A program made the position numbers and the translations under genes. A DNA stretch of 14,247 nt, taken from NCBI GenBank assembly GCA_011051475.1, contig DRLE01000211.1:1-14247 (forward strand), given 5' to 3'. The stretch comes from Gammaproteobacteria bacterium. GTDB lineage: Bacteria > Pseudomonadota > Gammaproteobacteria > SZUA-229. Of this stretch, positions 1-9,206 are shown one piece after another. Below the pieces are notes generated by a model. That model had not been told where the DNA came from. It saw nothing but the letters and a program-made list of their open reading frames with translations, and searched no databases. How positions within the stretch are numbered: position 1 is the stretch's first letter; each line of letters starts with the position of its first letter.

Positions 1-492
<492 letters not shown>

Positions 493-506
493 AAAGCTGT
501 GTTTCT

Positions 507-731
507 CTATTCACCGGCCAGCATCTGGTCATACAGTTCCCAGGCGGTTTGCGCCTCCTGCGGTGTTATTTTCTGTATGGCATAGCCCACGTGCACCACG
601 ACAAAATCGCCGGGCTGCAGGTTTTCTTCCTGCATCATAAACAGACTGACTTCGCGGCTAACCCCTTTGGCTTCGCAATGCGCGTTAAAGCCGTCAATCG
701 ATTGTATTTGCATGGGTATACCCAGGCACAT
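507..731 (-). CDS. hypC: Hydrogenase maturation factor HypC/HupF
   Basis: HypC-family proteins shuttle the Fe(CN)2CO unit with HypD and bind the immature large subunit. The 74-aa product starts Met-Cys-Leu-Gly-Ile-Pro; Cys2 is the invariant functional cysteine after Met removal. It contains the family's GDFVVVHVGYAIQKI block at about residues 41-55, and its length is normal. An AAGGG-type ribosome binding site lies 8 bases upstream of the ATG. It is first in a leftward hypC-hypA pair, divergent from the hydrogenase operon, and likely shares the FNR-type site at 788-801. Its stop is written GTGAATAG, which includes one isolated copy of the heptamer expanded downstream of hypA. Confidence 0.96.
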   Translation of the reverse strand: MCLGIPMQIQSIDGFNAHCEAKGVSREVSLFMMQEENLQPGDFVVVHVGYAIQKITPQEAQTAWELYDQMLAGE

Positions 732-758
732 AAGGTTGTCCCTTGCTTGGTTTAGATA

Positions 759-764
759 ATAATA
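759..764 (-). promoter_or_regulatory. hypC: Candidate -10 element of the hypCA promoter
   Basis: TATTAT on the minus strand. Its centre is 33 bases from the centre of the FNR-type box at 788-801, close to the spacing expected when an FNR dimer sits at about -41.5. A second TATTAT lies 3 bases further downstream (756-761), so the exact hexamer is uncertain. Confidence 0.4.
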
Positions 765-787
765 ACTCTAGAAAATACGCTACATGC

Positions 788-801
788 TTGACCTGTGTCA
801 A
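788..801. promoter_or_regulatory. FNR/ANR-type operator in the divergent hydrogenase promoter
   Basis: TTGACCTGTGTCAA is a perfect inverted repeat (TTGAC-N4-GTCAA) that fits the FNR/ANR consensus TTGAY-N4-RTCAA at every fixed position. It lies 57 bases upstream of the hypC start and 100 bases upstream of the endopeptidase start. AT-rich -10-like sequences occur about 33-34 bases to each side, so one dimer could activate both directions under low oxygen. The match is seen directly; regulation is inferred. Confidence 0.65.
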
Positions 802-825
802 CAGCAGGCATACGATAGGAAAAAA

Positions 826-831
826 TATATG
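826..831 (+). promoter_or_regulatory. Weak candidate -10 element for the hydrogenase structural operon
   Basis: TATATG lies in an A/T-rich run, centred 34 bases downstream of the FNR-type box centre. It matches the sigma-70 consensus at 4 of 6 positions. It would give a transcript start near 836-838 and a leader of about 65 bases before the ATG at 901. Confidence 0.25.
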
Positions 832-900
832 CCGGATATCCAGAGTGAATATTCAGGCAGAATATTGAAGCGTCCTGCAAGGGGCCTTAAAGGGGCTTGT

Positions 901-1404
901 ATGAGTCATCTCAAAACGCTGGTTCTCGGCATTGGCAATACCCTGCTTACCGACGAGGGAGCAGGCGTTCATGCGCTTAATCTCTTTCAGTCAAACCATT
1001 CCCATTTGCCCGACATGACCTTTCTTGACGGCGGCACTCTCAGTTTTACCCTGGCCAGCTGGATAGAGGACTGCAATAACCTGATCGTTTTTGATGCCGC
1101 CGAGTTGCAGCAGACGCCGGGCAGTGTGCAGACCTATGTTGGCGCGGACATGGATCATTTCCTGGGTAACAGCAAACGCAGCCCGCATGAGGTTGGCCTG
1201 CTTGATCTGCTGGATATTGCCCGGCTTACCGAACACCTGCCCGAAAACCGCGCCCTGATCGGGATTCAGCCACAAACCATGGACTGGGGCATGCAGCCTA
1301 CCGAAGCGGTACAGGCGGCTTTACCGCTGGCGGTGGCGTCCGCTCTGGATCTGGTCGAAAAATGGCAAAAACTTAATATAGATCAAGACCTTTCGGTCGC
1401 GTAA
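901..1404 (+). CDS. hynD: [NiFe]-hydrogenase maturation endopeptidase (M52, HynD/HupD/HyaD family)
   Basis: This nickel-dependent protease removes the C-terminal tail of the large subunit after metal insertion. The product is 167 aa from the ATG at 901. Motifs include GIGNTLLTDEG at 10-20 and the three Ni-contacting positions of the family: Glu19, Asp65 (in FDAAE) and His96 (in SPHEVG), matching E. coli HybD Glu16, Asp62 and His93. I chose this start because AAAGGGG lies 5 bases upstream and homology begins at once. An in-frame ATG at 784 would add 39 non-homologous residues and run through the FNR-type box. It is the first gene of the rightward operon and probably processes the HynL encoded below; the symbol is by analogy. 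Confidence 0.93.
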   Translation: MSHLKTLVLGIGNTLLTDEGAGVHALNLFQSNHSHLPDMTFLDGGTLSFTLASWIEDCNNLIVFDAAELQQTPGSVQTYVGADMDHFLGNSKRSPHEVGLLDLLDIARLTEHLPENRALIGIQPQTMDWGMQPTEAVQAALPLAVASALDLVEKWQKLNIDQDLSVA

Positions 1405-1441
1405 ATGCATTATTGTAAGTGTAGTGTAAAAAAAATAATCC

Positions 1442-1469
1442 GTTTCAGACAGAGAAGGAAGACTGAAAC
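1442..1469. promoter_or_regulatory. Inverted repeat in the leader of the hupH-like gene
   Basis: GTTTCAG (1442-1448) and CTGAAAC (1463-1469) form a 7-bp dyad with a 14-base spacer. It lies in the 91-base gap between the endopeptidase and hupH-like genes, before the ribosome binding site. It could be an operator or a weak mRNA hairpin. There is no U-tract after it, so I do not call it a terminator. Confidence 0.3.
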
Positions 1470-1495
1470 ATAAAAATCAATACGGGAGGGAAGAG

Positions 1496-1927
1496 GTGAA
1501 GCAATCCATTGTGTCACCACAGTTTAATATTCAGGTCGAAAACGTCATGACCTGGAATGTTAAGCCATTGCTGCATGAAATCAGACACTCCCTGAACAGA
1601 CTGATTGAAACCGGAGAGAGCAGCGTTATCGACCTGCGCAGTATTCCCCTTGCACCGGGCGAGGAAGAAAAAATACTCACAGCCCTGGGGCGTGGTGAAC
1701 TGCGCGCGGAACTTGATGCGCTGGGCAAAAGCGAAATTATTGAAACACAGTATGCCGGTGTCTGGCTGATAAGTCATTATAACGAGAATGAAGAAATCAT
1801 CGGTCGCTTTATCGAAGTGACGGTCATGCCCGACATACTTTGTTCACAAAGCGCTGATATGATCGATGCCAGCCAGCGTCTGGCAGAGGCTCTGCAGGAT
1901 ACGGGTGGTAATAACGAAGGCGGTTAA
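1496..1927 (+). CDS. HupH/HyaF-like hydrogenase expression protein, single C-terminal-type domain
   Basis: HupH/HyaF proteins assist maturation of the exported hydrogenase small subunit, including its Fe-S clusters. The 143-aa product shows the HupH conserved-domain pattern: IDLRSIPL at 45-52, LGRGEL at 64-69, IIETQYAGVW at 81-90, and IEVTVMPDIL at 106-115. Typical HupH/HyaF proteins are about 280 aa with this block at the C-terminus, so this is a half-size version. The start is GTG at 1496, supported by GGGAGG ending 6 bases upstream. It stands just before hynS, consistent with acting on that subunit. Other possibilities are a scaffold or chaperone of the same fold. Confidence 0.82.
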   Translation: MKQSIVSPQFNIQVENVMTWNVKPLLHEIRHSLNRLIETGESSVIDLRSIPLAPGEEEKILTALGRGELRAELDALGKSEIIETQYAGVWLISHYNENEEIIGRFIEVTVMPDILCSQSADMIDASQRLAEALQDTGGNNEGG

Positions 1928-1991
1928 GAGAAAGCGGACACAGAACTGAAACACTGAAAAAAAACAAGACAGAAGCTGGTGGAGACAAACC

Positions 1992-3098
1992 ATGAGTGAC
2001 AGGAAAAACACGGCACAGGCCGATCTAACACTGGGCGAGGTATTGCGCAAACGCGGCATATCGCGCCGAAGTTTTCTCAAGTTCTGCGCCGCCACCGCCT
2101 CAATGATGGCCATGCCGCCGAGCATGGTGCCCGCGATTGCAGCGGCGCTGGAAAAAGCCAGGCGACCGTCGGTTATCTGGCTGTCTTTCCAGGAATGTAC
2201 CGGTTGTACCGAGTCGCTGACCCGTTCTCACTCCACCACGATTGAAAGCCTGATTTTCGATCATATCTCGCTGGACTATCATCATACCCTGCAGGCTGCT
2301 GCCGGCACTCACGCCGAGGCGGCGCGCATTGCATCCATGGAAGAGAACTTCGGCAAATACCTGCTGATCGTCGATGGTTCCATTCCCATGGGTAACCCCG
2401 GCTATTCCACCATTGCCGGTGTCAGCAACCATGACATGTTGATGGAAACCGCCAAAGGCGCTGCCGCGGTTATCGCCGTGGGTACCTGCGCCGCCTACGG
2501 CGGCATTCCGCATGCCGATCCCAATCCCACCGGCGCGGTTTCCGTCGGCGATCTGATCAAGGACAAGCCGATTATCAATGTACCCGGCTGCCCGCCGATT
2601 CCGGTGGTGATTACCGGTGTGCTGACCCATTTTCTCACCTTCGGCGAACTGCCCGAGCTGGATCATATCGGCCGGCCCATGGCCTTCTACGGCAAGAGCA
2701 TACACGACCGCTGTTACCGCCGGCCGTTTTACGACAAGGGCCTGTTTGCCGAAACCTTCGATGATGAAGGTGCGAAAAAAGGCTGGTGCCTGTACAAGCT
2801 CGGCTGCAAGGGACCGACTACCTACAACGCCTGTGCCACCACCAAGTGGAACGACGGCACCAGCTTTCCGATTGAGGCGGGGCATCCCTGCCTGGGTTGC
2901 TCCGAACCGGATTTCTGGGACGGCGGCGGTTTCTACAAGGCGCTTTCCATGCCCACCGAGAATATTACGCAGAATATTATTTACGCGGCCGCCGGCGCAG
3001 CCGCAGCAGGGGTTGCTGTTGGCGCCCTGAACCGTGCCAAAAAGAGCAAGGCACAGGCGACTCACCAGAAAGTCAAGCTTGAAGACCTGAACAAATAA
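1992..3098 (+). CDS. hynS: [NiFe]-hydrogenase small subunit, Tat-exported and membrane-anchored (group 1e type)
   Basis: This 368-aa electron-transfer subunit carries three Fe-S clusters to the periplasmic side of the membrane. The Tat signal is SRRSFLK (24-30) with a hydrophobic stretch to about 52. Proximal cluster ligands are Cys69, Cys72, Cys166 and Cys200. The distal cluster set is His238, Cys241, Cys266 and Cys272. The medial cluster set is Cys281, Cys300 and Cys303. An alanine-rich transmembrane anchor lies at about 328-346 with a basic cytoplasmic tail. The motif around the proximal cluster is ECTGC, and Gly171 follows GTCAAYG, so both extra cysteines of the oxygen-tolerant 6-Cys enzymes are absent. 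A GGAG ribosome binding site lies about 8 bases before the ATG. It is separated from hynL by isp1, isp2 and one unknown gene, which is the hallmark of the Isp-type layout. Confidence 0.97.
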   Translation: MSDRKNTAQADLTLGEVLRKRGISRRSFLKFCAATASMMAMPPSMVPAIAAALEKARRPSVIWLSFQECTGCTESLTRSHSTTIESLIFDHISLDYHHTLQAAAGTHAEAARIASMEENFGKYLLIVDGSIPMGNPGYSTIAGVSNHDMLMETAKGAAAVIAVGTCAAYGGIPHADPNPTGAVSVGDLIKDKPIINVPGCPPIPVVITGVLTHFLTFGELPELDHIGRPMAFYGKSIHDRCYRRPFYDKGLFAETFDDEGAKKGWCLYKLGCKGPTTYNACATTKWNDGTSFPIEAGHPCLGCSEPDFWDGGGFYKALSMPTENITQNIIYAAAGAAAAGVAVGALNRAKKSKAQATHQKVKLEDLNK

Positions 3099-3149
3099 GC
3101 CGCCCGGTGTGCAGCAGGGGCAGGTAGCAAATTAAAAGAGGGCAAGAAA

Positions 3150-3809
3150 ATGAGTGAAATAGAGTTTCTGGACTGGGTAAGGGGGCCGGGTTTCCAGATT
3201 GCGGCGGTTATCTTTGTTGCCGGCGTGATTATCCGTATTCTCGAAATCCTGATGCTGGGGCGCAAGAAAAATCTTGCTGAGGCAAGAGGGTCGGAAATGC
3301 TGGGCGGCCTGCGCACCATTGTGACGCGTTCGATGCATGACAAGGCCACCTTTCAGCGTTCCGCCTTCACCATTGTTTCCGGCTATATCTTTCACACCGG
3401 CCTGCTGCTGAGCATCTTCTTTTTTGCGCCGCATATTCTGATGTTCAAGGAGGTGTTCGGCCTGAGCTGGCCGTCACTGCCGACACCGGTTATCGACGCA
3501 CTGGCGGTTATCAGCATAATCGCCCTGCTGACGATTATTGCCCGTCGCATGAGCAACAAGGTCATGCGTTTTCTGAACACGCCGGGCGATTACCTGGCCT
3601 GGCTACTGACCATTACACCGCTGGTTACGGGTTATATGGCCTTTCACCGTATCGGTCTGCCGGCGCCAACATTGCTGGCTATTCATATTCTCAGCGTCGA
3701 GATTCTTCTGGTCCTGTTCCCGTTTACCAAGCTGATGCACGCCTTTACCCTGTTTATGGCGCGCTGGTATAACGGCGCAATTTCCGGTTACCGGGGGGTG
3801 GCATCATGA
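3150..3809 (+). CDS. isp1: Isp1, NarI/DsrM-like membrane cytochrome b
   Basis: Predicted integral membrane dihaem cytochrome b linking the periplasmic hydrogenase to Isp2 or the quinone pool. The 219-aa product has five hydrophobic segments at about 15-36, 72-92, 113-131, 147-165 and 173-195. Candidate haem ligands are His82 and His95 around segment 2, and His179 and His197 around segment 5. The 18-residue gap of the last pair equals the NarI ligand pair His187/His205. The family is known as Isp1 in Thiocapsa and resembles DsrM and HmeC. AGAGGG lies 7 bases upstream. Its stop overlaps the isp2 start as ATGA, which implies coupled translation. Confidence 0.92.
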   Translation: MSEIEFLDWVRGPGFQIAAVIFVAGVIIRILEILMLGRKKNLAEARGSEMLGGLRTIVTRSMHDKATFQRSAFTIVSGYIFHTGLLLSIFFFAPHILMFKEVFGLSWPSLPTPVIDALAVISIIALLTIIARRMSNKVMRFLNTPGDYLAWLLTITPLVTGYMAFHRIGLPAPTLLAIHILSVEILLVLFPFTKLMHAFTLFMARWYNGAISGYRGVAS

Positions 3810-5062
3810 GCGCATCACTGGAAAAAGGTATTCATGCTCTCAAGGAGCAGGTCGATTCAACCGTGGCCGCGTTTTTCAGCAGCTGCGTGCATTGCGGCAT
3901 GTGTGCCGATGCCTGCCTGTTCTATACCGAAACCGGCGAGCCGGAGCGCATGCCGATCAACAAGGTGGAGCCGCTGCGCCGTATCTGGAAATCGGAGTAC
4001 ACCCTGCTAGGCCGCATCGGCAAGCTGTTCGGTCTGACCAAAAAAGTCGATGACAAGTTATTGACTGAGTGGGAAACGCTGGTTTATGACTCCTGCACGC
4101 TTTGCGGGCGCTGTTCCATGGTCTGCCCCGTCGGTAATGATATTGCCCTGATGATCCGCAAGACCCGTGAGGGCATGGCCGTCGCCGGACATGCGCCCGA
4201 AGGCCTGATTGGCGCCACCACGCGCGCCATTACCATCGGCAGTCCGATGGGCGTCAAGCTGCCGGCACTGCAGGCGCAGATTCGCCACGTGGAGGAATCG
4301 ACCGGCAAAACCATACCGGTCGATGTCGAGGGCGCGGAGTATATGCTGCTGCTGTCCTCCATGGAAATCATGAATTTCCCCGAGTTTATCGAAGCGGTTT
4401 CAAAAATCTTCGACAGGGCCGGTGTCAGCTGGACCATTTCCACCGAGGCTTTTGAAGCGACCAACAGCGGCATACAGATCGGTGTTTCCGACCTTGCCGC
4501 CGAGCTGGTGCAGCGCATCGTCGATGCCGCCGAAAAGCTGAAAGTCAAAACCGTTATCAGTCCCGAATGCGGCCATGCCTATATGGCCATCCGCTGGGAA
4601 GGGCCGAACCTGGTCGGCAAGCCATTCAGCTTCAAGGTTCGTCATATTCTTGAAGTGCTTAATGAGCTGCGTGAGCAGGGCAAGCTTGAGATCAGCAGCA
4701 GGGAAACGCAGAAACTGACCTACCATGACCCCTGTCAGATATCGCGTCGCGGTGGCGTTATCAATGAGCCGCGATCGCTGCTCGACATGGTGGCGGATAA
4801 TTTTGTAGAAATGCCGGATACCGGCAAGATGAACTGGTGCTGCGGCGCCGGTGGCGGGGTGAGCTCCAATGAGCGCGCCGATGAAATACGCCTCAAGGTG
4901 TTTCAGCGCAAGAAAGAACAGCTGGATGCCATTAAGCCGGATGCCATTGTCAGCGCCTGCTCGAACTGTCGGCTCAATCTTGAAGACGCGCTGGAGGAAT
5001 ACAATATGGATATCCCGCTGTTAAGCCTGACTGAAATGCTGGCCGACCACCTTGCCGATTAG
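3806..5062 (+). CDS. isp2: Isp2, HdrD/DsrK-like iron-sulfur protein
   Basis: Cytoplasmic Fe-S electron carrier expected to dock on Isp1. The 418-aa product has two [4Fe-4S] ferredoxin motifs, with cysteines 27/30/33/37 and 97/100/103/107. A canonical CCG domain follows: Cys310 (DPC), Cys345-Cys346 (WCCGAGGG), and Cys385/Cys388 (CSNC). The stretch at about 178-262 occupies the place of a first CCG domain but keeps only Cys255, so it is degenerate. That resembles DsrK/HmeD more than a two-CCG subunit. In HdrD-like proteins the CCG motif binds a [4Fe-4S] centre active on disulfides. In Isp2 the substrate is unresolved, with quinone- or sulfur-linked electron transfer proposed. It overlaps isp1 by 4 bases. 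Confidence 0.93.
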   Translation: MSASLEKGIHALKEQVDSTVAAFFSSCVHCGMCADACLFYTETGEPERMPINKVEPLRRIWKSEYTLLGRIGKLFGLTKKVDDKLLTEWETLVYDSCTLCGRCSMVCPVGNDIALMIRKTREGMAVAGHAPEGLIGATTRAITIGSPMGVKLPALQAQIRHVEESTGKTIPVDVEGAEYMLLLSSMEIMNFPEFIEAVSKIFDRAGVSWTISTEAFEATNSGIQIGVSDLAAELVQRIVDAAEKLKVKTVISPECGHAYMAIRWEGPNLVGKPFSFKVRHILEVLNELREQGKLEISSRETQKLTYHDPCQISRRGGVINEPRSLLDMVADNFVEMPDTGKMNWCCGAGGGVSSNERADEIRLKVFQRKKEQLDAIKPDAIVSACSNCRLNLEDALEEYNMDIPLLSLTEMLADHLAD

Positions 5063-5070
5063 ACTATCAC

Positions 5071-5130
5071 CAGAGAGCCAGAACCAGAGAACCAGAAAAA
5101 AGAGACCTGGAAAACAGAGAACCGGAAAAA
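5071..5130. repeat. Degenerate purine-rich direct repeats in the isp2-orf153 spacer
   Basis: CAGAGAACCAGAAAAA (5085-5100) and CAGAGAACCGGAAAAA (5115-5130) match at 15 of 16 positions. A looser third copy, CAGAGAGCCAGAACC, begins at 5071. The second copy ends on the first base of the downstream ATG and supplies its only weak GGA ribosome-binding-like motif. This looks like a small local duplication. Confidence 0.6.
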
Positions 5131-5591
5131 TGAGCCAGATAACAAACGATAAAGAATTCAAACAGGCGCTGCTGAGCCTTGATCCTGTTCAGCAGCGGGT
5201 CATGGCTGCGCGTTTTGTTGAGCATGTTTATGAACTGAGCAATGATGAGCGCATTGCGCGTGTCATTAAAACCGCGCTCAGGCCGGAGGCTTCTGCCGCC
5301 GAGCTGGCAGAAGCCCTGAAAACGGCAATGGCGGTGGCCATGGACAGCTATACCCGCTGTGGCGCGGAGGGCAGCTGGCACGACCAGTCCGCCTATTTCG
5401 TCGCCCGCGCAGCCATTGCCATGGTAACGCCGCCGGAGCAGTCAAAGGCAGGCGGGCCGGCCTGGCAGGCGGCGATGAGCAGCCGCATGGCAAGAACCAG
5501 TATGCTGATCGATGAAGAATCCGGTGATGTGTCGGCACTTCCGGAAAATGAATGGCAGTACCAGTTGCTGTCAGAATATCTGGCATCCTGA
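5130..5591 (+). CDS. Unrecognised helical protein encoded between isp2 and hynL
   Basis: I do not recognise this 153-aa protein. It has no signal peptide or membrane segment, only one cysteine (77) and no metal motif, so it is probably cytoplasmic. It is rich in Ala, Glu and Met, with long predicted helices at about 7-70 and 86-124. Notable stretches are KTAMAVAMDSYTRCG (64-78) and SWHDQSAYFVARAAIAM (82-98). I chose the ATG at 5130 over a TTG at 5052, because the TTG start overlaps isp2 and would add a repeat-encoded basic tail. It sits inside the structural operon, 67 bases after isp2 and 30 before hynL. A role in hydrogenase assembly or Isp function is likely by position only; a subunit or chaperone are both possible. 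Confidence 0.8.
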   Translation: MSQITNDKEFKQALLSLDPVQQRVMAARFVEHVYELSNDERIARVIKTALRPEASAAELAEALKTAMAVAMDSYTRCGAEGSWHDQSAYFVARAAIAMVTPPEQSKAGGPAWQAAMSSRMARTSMLIDEESGDVSALPENEWQYQLLSEYLAS

Positions 5592-5621
5592 TCTGAATAG
5601 ATATGAAGAGAGAGACAAGGC

Positions 5622-7357
<1,736 letters not shown>

Positions 7358-7358
<1 letters not shown>

Positions 7359-7546
7359 TGAAAACGCTATTAACCCGCTTATTTGCAATATCTCTTCCGT
7401 TATTCAGCGGATACGCACTGGCGCATCCCGGCCATCTTCCGGTCGAGTCGGTACACGGTTTTCTGCATACCGAGCATATAGTCGCGCTGGCGGCACTGGG
7501 CGTGGTCGCCTGGATTGCAAAAGCCATTTCGGATTCAGACAGGTAA
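7358..7546 (+). CDS. 62-aa exported/membrane peptide resembling the N-terminal part of HupE
   Basis: The hynL TAA and this ATG share one base (TAATG), indicating translational coupling; AGGTAAAGGTAAG precedes it. A cleavable signal peptide is likely at 1-22 (ending ALA), leaving a mature form that starts His-Pro-Gly-His. It contains five histidines (23, 26, 33, 37, 40) and ends in one hydrophobic helix (41-57) with a charged tail. The HPGH start and the GFLHTEHIVALAALGV block recall the N-terminal metal-binding part of HupE/UreJ nickel permeases, but those have about six helices. It may bind or pass metal, or stabilise the hydrogenase in the membrane. It could be a remnant of hupE, but signal and frame are intact, so I call it a small gene. 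Confidence 0.72.
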
Positions 7547-7624
7547 GCGGCTGCACAGAGGCAGCATCCCGTGCCGATCGCTACGGTGGCGCTTCGGGCA
7601 GGCTATTCTTCGGGTTGAAACAGG

Positions 7625-9181
7625 ATGAAACGTTTTGATATCAATGCCCTGTTAAACGCGGAAGCCTGGCCGCATCCGACAGAAGATATACAGCTCATCG
7701 AAACCCATATTTCCTGGGTGATCCTTACCGGTGAATACGCCTATAAAATCAAGAAGCCGGTTGATTTCGGTTTCCTGGATTTTTCCACGCTTGAAAAACG
7801 CCGCTATTACTGTGAGCAGGAAGTCCGGCTTAACCGCCGTCTGGCCGAGGATATTTATCTCGGGGTCGTCGCGGTTGTGGCCGGCGATGAGGGTCTGCGC
7901 GTTGGCGCAGAGGGCGAGGCGGTAGAATACGCGGTGCAGATGCGGCAGTTTTCGCAGGATGCGCAGCTTGATGTCATGCTTGCTGCCGGAAAGCTTGAGC
8001 CCCGGCACATGGATGCCATTGCAAAAATGGTGGCCGACTTTCACCAGCGTATTGCGGTGGCCGACAGCAGCATGCCCTATGGCGAGCCGGATGCGGTGTA
8101 CCAGCCGGTGGAGGAAAACTTCCTGCAGATCGATGAGCATATCAATACCTCACGCTATGACCCACGACTTCAGGCGCTGCAGCAATGGAGCGAGAGCGTA
8201 TTCGGGCAGAAAAAGATCGTCTTTGCGCAGCGCAAACAGGATGGTTATGTGCGCGAGTGTCATGGCGATATGCATTTGCGCAACCTGATGTGGTGGCCGC
8301 CGGGAGAGGCGGGCCGGCCGCAGGCATTTGACTGTATCGAGTTCAATGACAGCCTGCGCTGGATCGATGTCATCAGCGAGGTTGCCTTTCTGGTAATGGA
8401 CCTGCAGGACAGAAAGCAGGGAGAACTGGCTAACCGTTTTCTCAATAGCTGGCTTGAAATAACGGGTGACTACCGGGGGCTGGCCGTACTGCCGTTCTAT
8501 CTGTGTTACCGCGCCATGGTGAGGGCCAAGGTCAGCGTGCTTCGCCTGCAGCAGGCGGGTATCAGTGAAACCGAGGCGAAGCAGGCACTGGACGAGTTCG
8601 AGTCCTATATCGAGCTGGCCGAAAGCTACAGCCGCCCGGCATCGCCGAAGCTGATCATTATGCGCGGCCTGTCGGCCTCGGGAAAAAGCAGCGTTTCCTC
8701 CGCATTGCTGGAAAGAACCGGCGCCATACGCATCCGCTCGGATGTGGAGCGCAAGCGCCTGTTTGCAGCAAAAGAGGCAGCGCCGCAGAGGCAGGGCATT
8801 AATAGCGGTATCTATTCGCCCGAGATCAGTGAGAAAACCTATAAGCACCTGTGCACACTGGCGGAAGTTATTATCAATGCCGGCTACAGTGTTATCGTTG
8901 ATGCAGCCTTTCTCAAGCAGTCCCAGCGTCAGCTGTTTATCGAGCTGGCAAACAGGCTGGGCGTGGATTTTCGCATTATTGAAACCACGGCGCCGGCAGA
9001 GGTATTGCGCCAGCGGATTGCGCAGCGCAGGAATGATGTTTCCGATGCGGACAGCGCCGTACTGACCTACCAGCTTGCGCATTACCGGCCGCTGACAGCG
9101 GAGGAAAAGCCCTTTTCCCGTGTGCTGGACACACAGACCAGGGTGGATATGCCGGCACTTGCACAGTGGCTGGGGGTGTGA
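7625..9181 (+). CDS. Aminoglycoside phosphotransferase-like / P-loop kinase fusion protein
   Basis: This 518-aa cytoplasmic protein has two kinase-like parts. The N-terminal half (about 1-335) has the protein-kinase-fold phosphotransferase motif CHGDMHLRN (212-220) and FDCIEF (235-240), which supplies the metal-binding Asp236. The C-terminal half (about 342-518) is a P-loop kinase with Walker A GLSASGKSS (348-356) and a later arginine-rich region. This fusion is widespread and usually annotated as bifunctional aminoglycoside phosphotransferase/ATP-binding protein; its substrate is unknown and a resistance role should not be assumed. It begins 78 bases after the small HupE-like gene on the same strand, without an obvious terminator, so read-through from the hydrogenase operon is possible. 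Confidence 0.9.
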   Translation: MKRFDINALLNAEAWPHPTEDIQLIETHISWVILTGEYAYKIKKPVDFGFLDFSTLEKRRYYCEQEVRLNRRLAEDIYLGVVAVVAGDEGLRVGAEGEAVEYAVQMRQFSQDAQLDVMLAAGKLEPRHMDAIAKMVADFHQRIAVADSSMPYGEPDAVYQPVEENFLQIDEHINTSRYDPRLQALQQWSESVFGQKKIVFAQRKQDGYVRECHGDMHLRNLMWWPPGEAGRPQAFDCIEFNDSLRWIDVISEVAFLVMDLQDRKQGELANRFLNSWLEITGDYRGLAVLPFYLCYRAMVRAKVSVLRLQQAGISETEAKQALDEFESYIELAESYSRPASPKLIIMRGLSASGKSSVSSALLERTGAIRIRSDVERKRLFAAKEAAPQRQGINSGIYSPEISEKTYKHLCTLAEVIINAGYSVIVDAAFLKQSQRQLFIELANRLGVDFRIIETTAPAEVLRQRIAQRRNDVSDADSAVLTYQLAHYRPLTAEEKPFSRVLDTQTRVDMPALAQWLGV

Positions 9182-9190
9182 ACAGGCAGG

Positions 9191-9206
9191 TGGCATTTGC
9201 TGTGCT
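9191..9206 (+). promoter_or_regulatory. Candidate sigma-54 (-24/-12) promoter before the HD-GYP gene
   Basis: TGGCATTTGCTGTGCT has GG and GC separated by exactly 10 bases, as in sigma-54 promoters, with TGGCA kept at -24 and TGC at -12. It would start transcription near 9217, about 29 bases before the ATG at 9246. The first base upstream and the -12 TT are off-consensus, and no enhancer site was identified. Confidence 0.3.

Noticed and set aside
784..900. Upstream ATG at 784 as the endopeptidase start
   Set aside because: The 39 extra residues do not resemble the family, the FNR-type box would fall inside the gene, and AAAGGGG marks the ATG at 901.
2100..3065. Long open frame on the minus strand opposite hynS
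   Set aside because: It is a shadow of a GC-rich gene; the plus-strand frame has unmistakable hydrogenase motifs and the antisense product shows no recognisable domain.
5052..5129. TTG start at 5052 for the gene between isp2 and hynL
   Set aside because: It overlaps isp2, encodes a basic repeat-derived tail from A/G-rich spacer, and has no ribosome binding site.
7550..7565. GCTGC-N6-GCAGC hairpin as a terminator of the hydrogenase operon
   Set aside because: The stem is only 5 bp and no U-tract follows, so it is not distinguishable from chance.
7625..9181. Calling the phosphotransferase-like gene an antibiotic-resistance determinant
   Set aside because: The fold is shared by many kinases, the fusion with a P-loop kinase is widespread in environmental bacteria, and nothing nearby indicates a resistance cassette.
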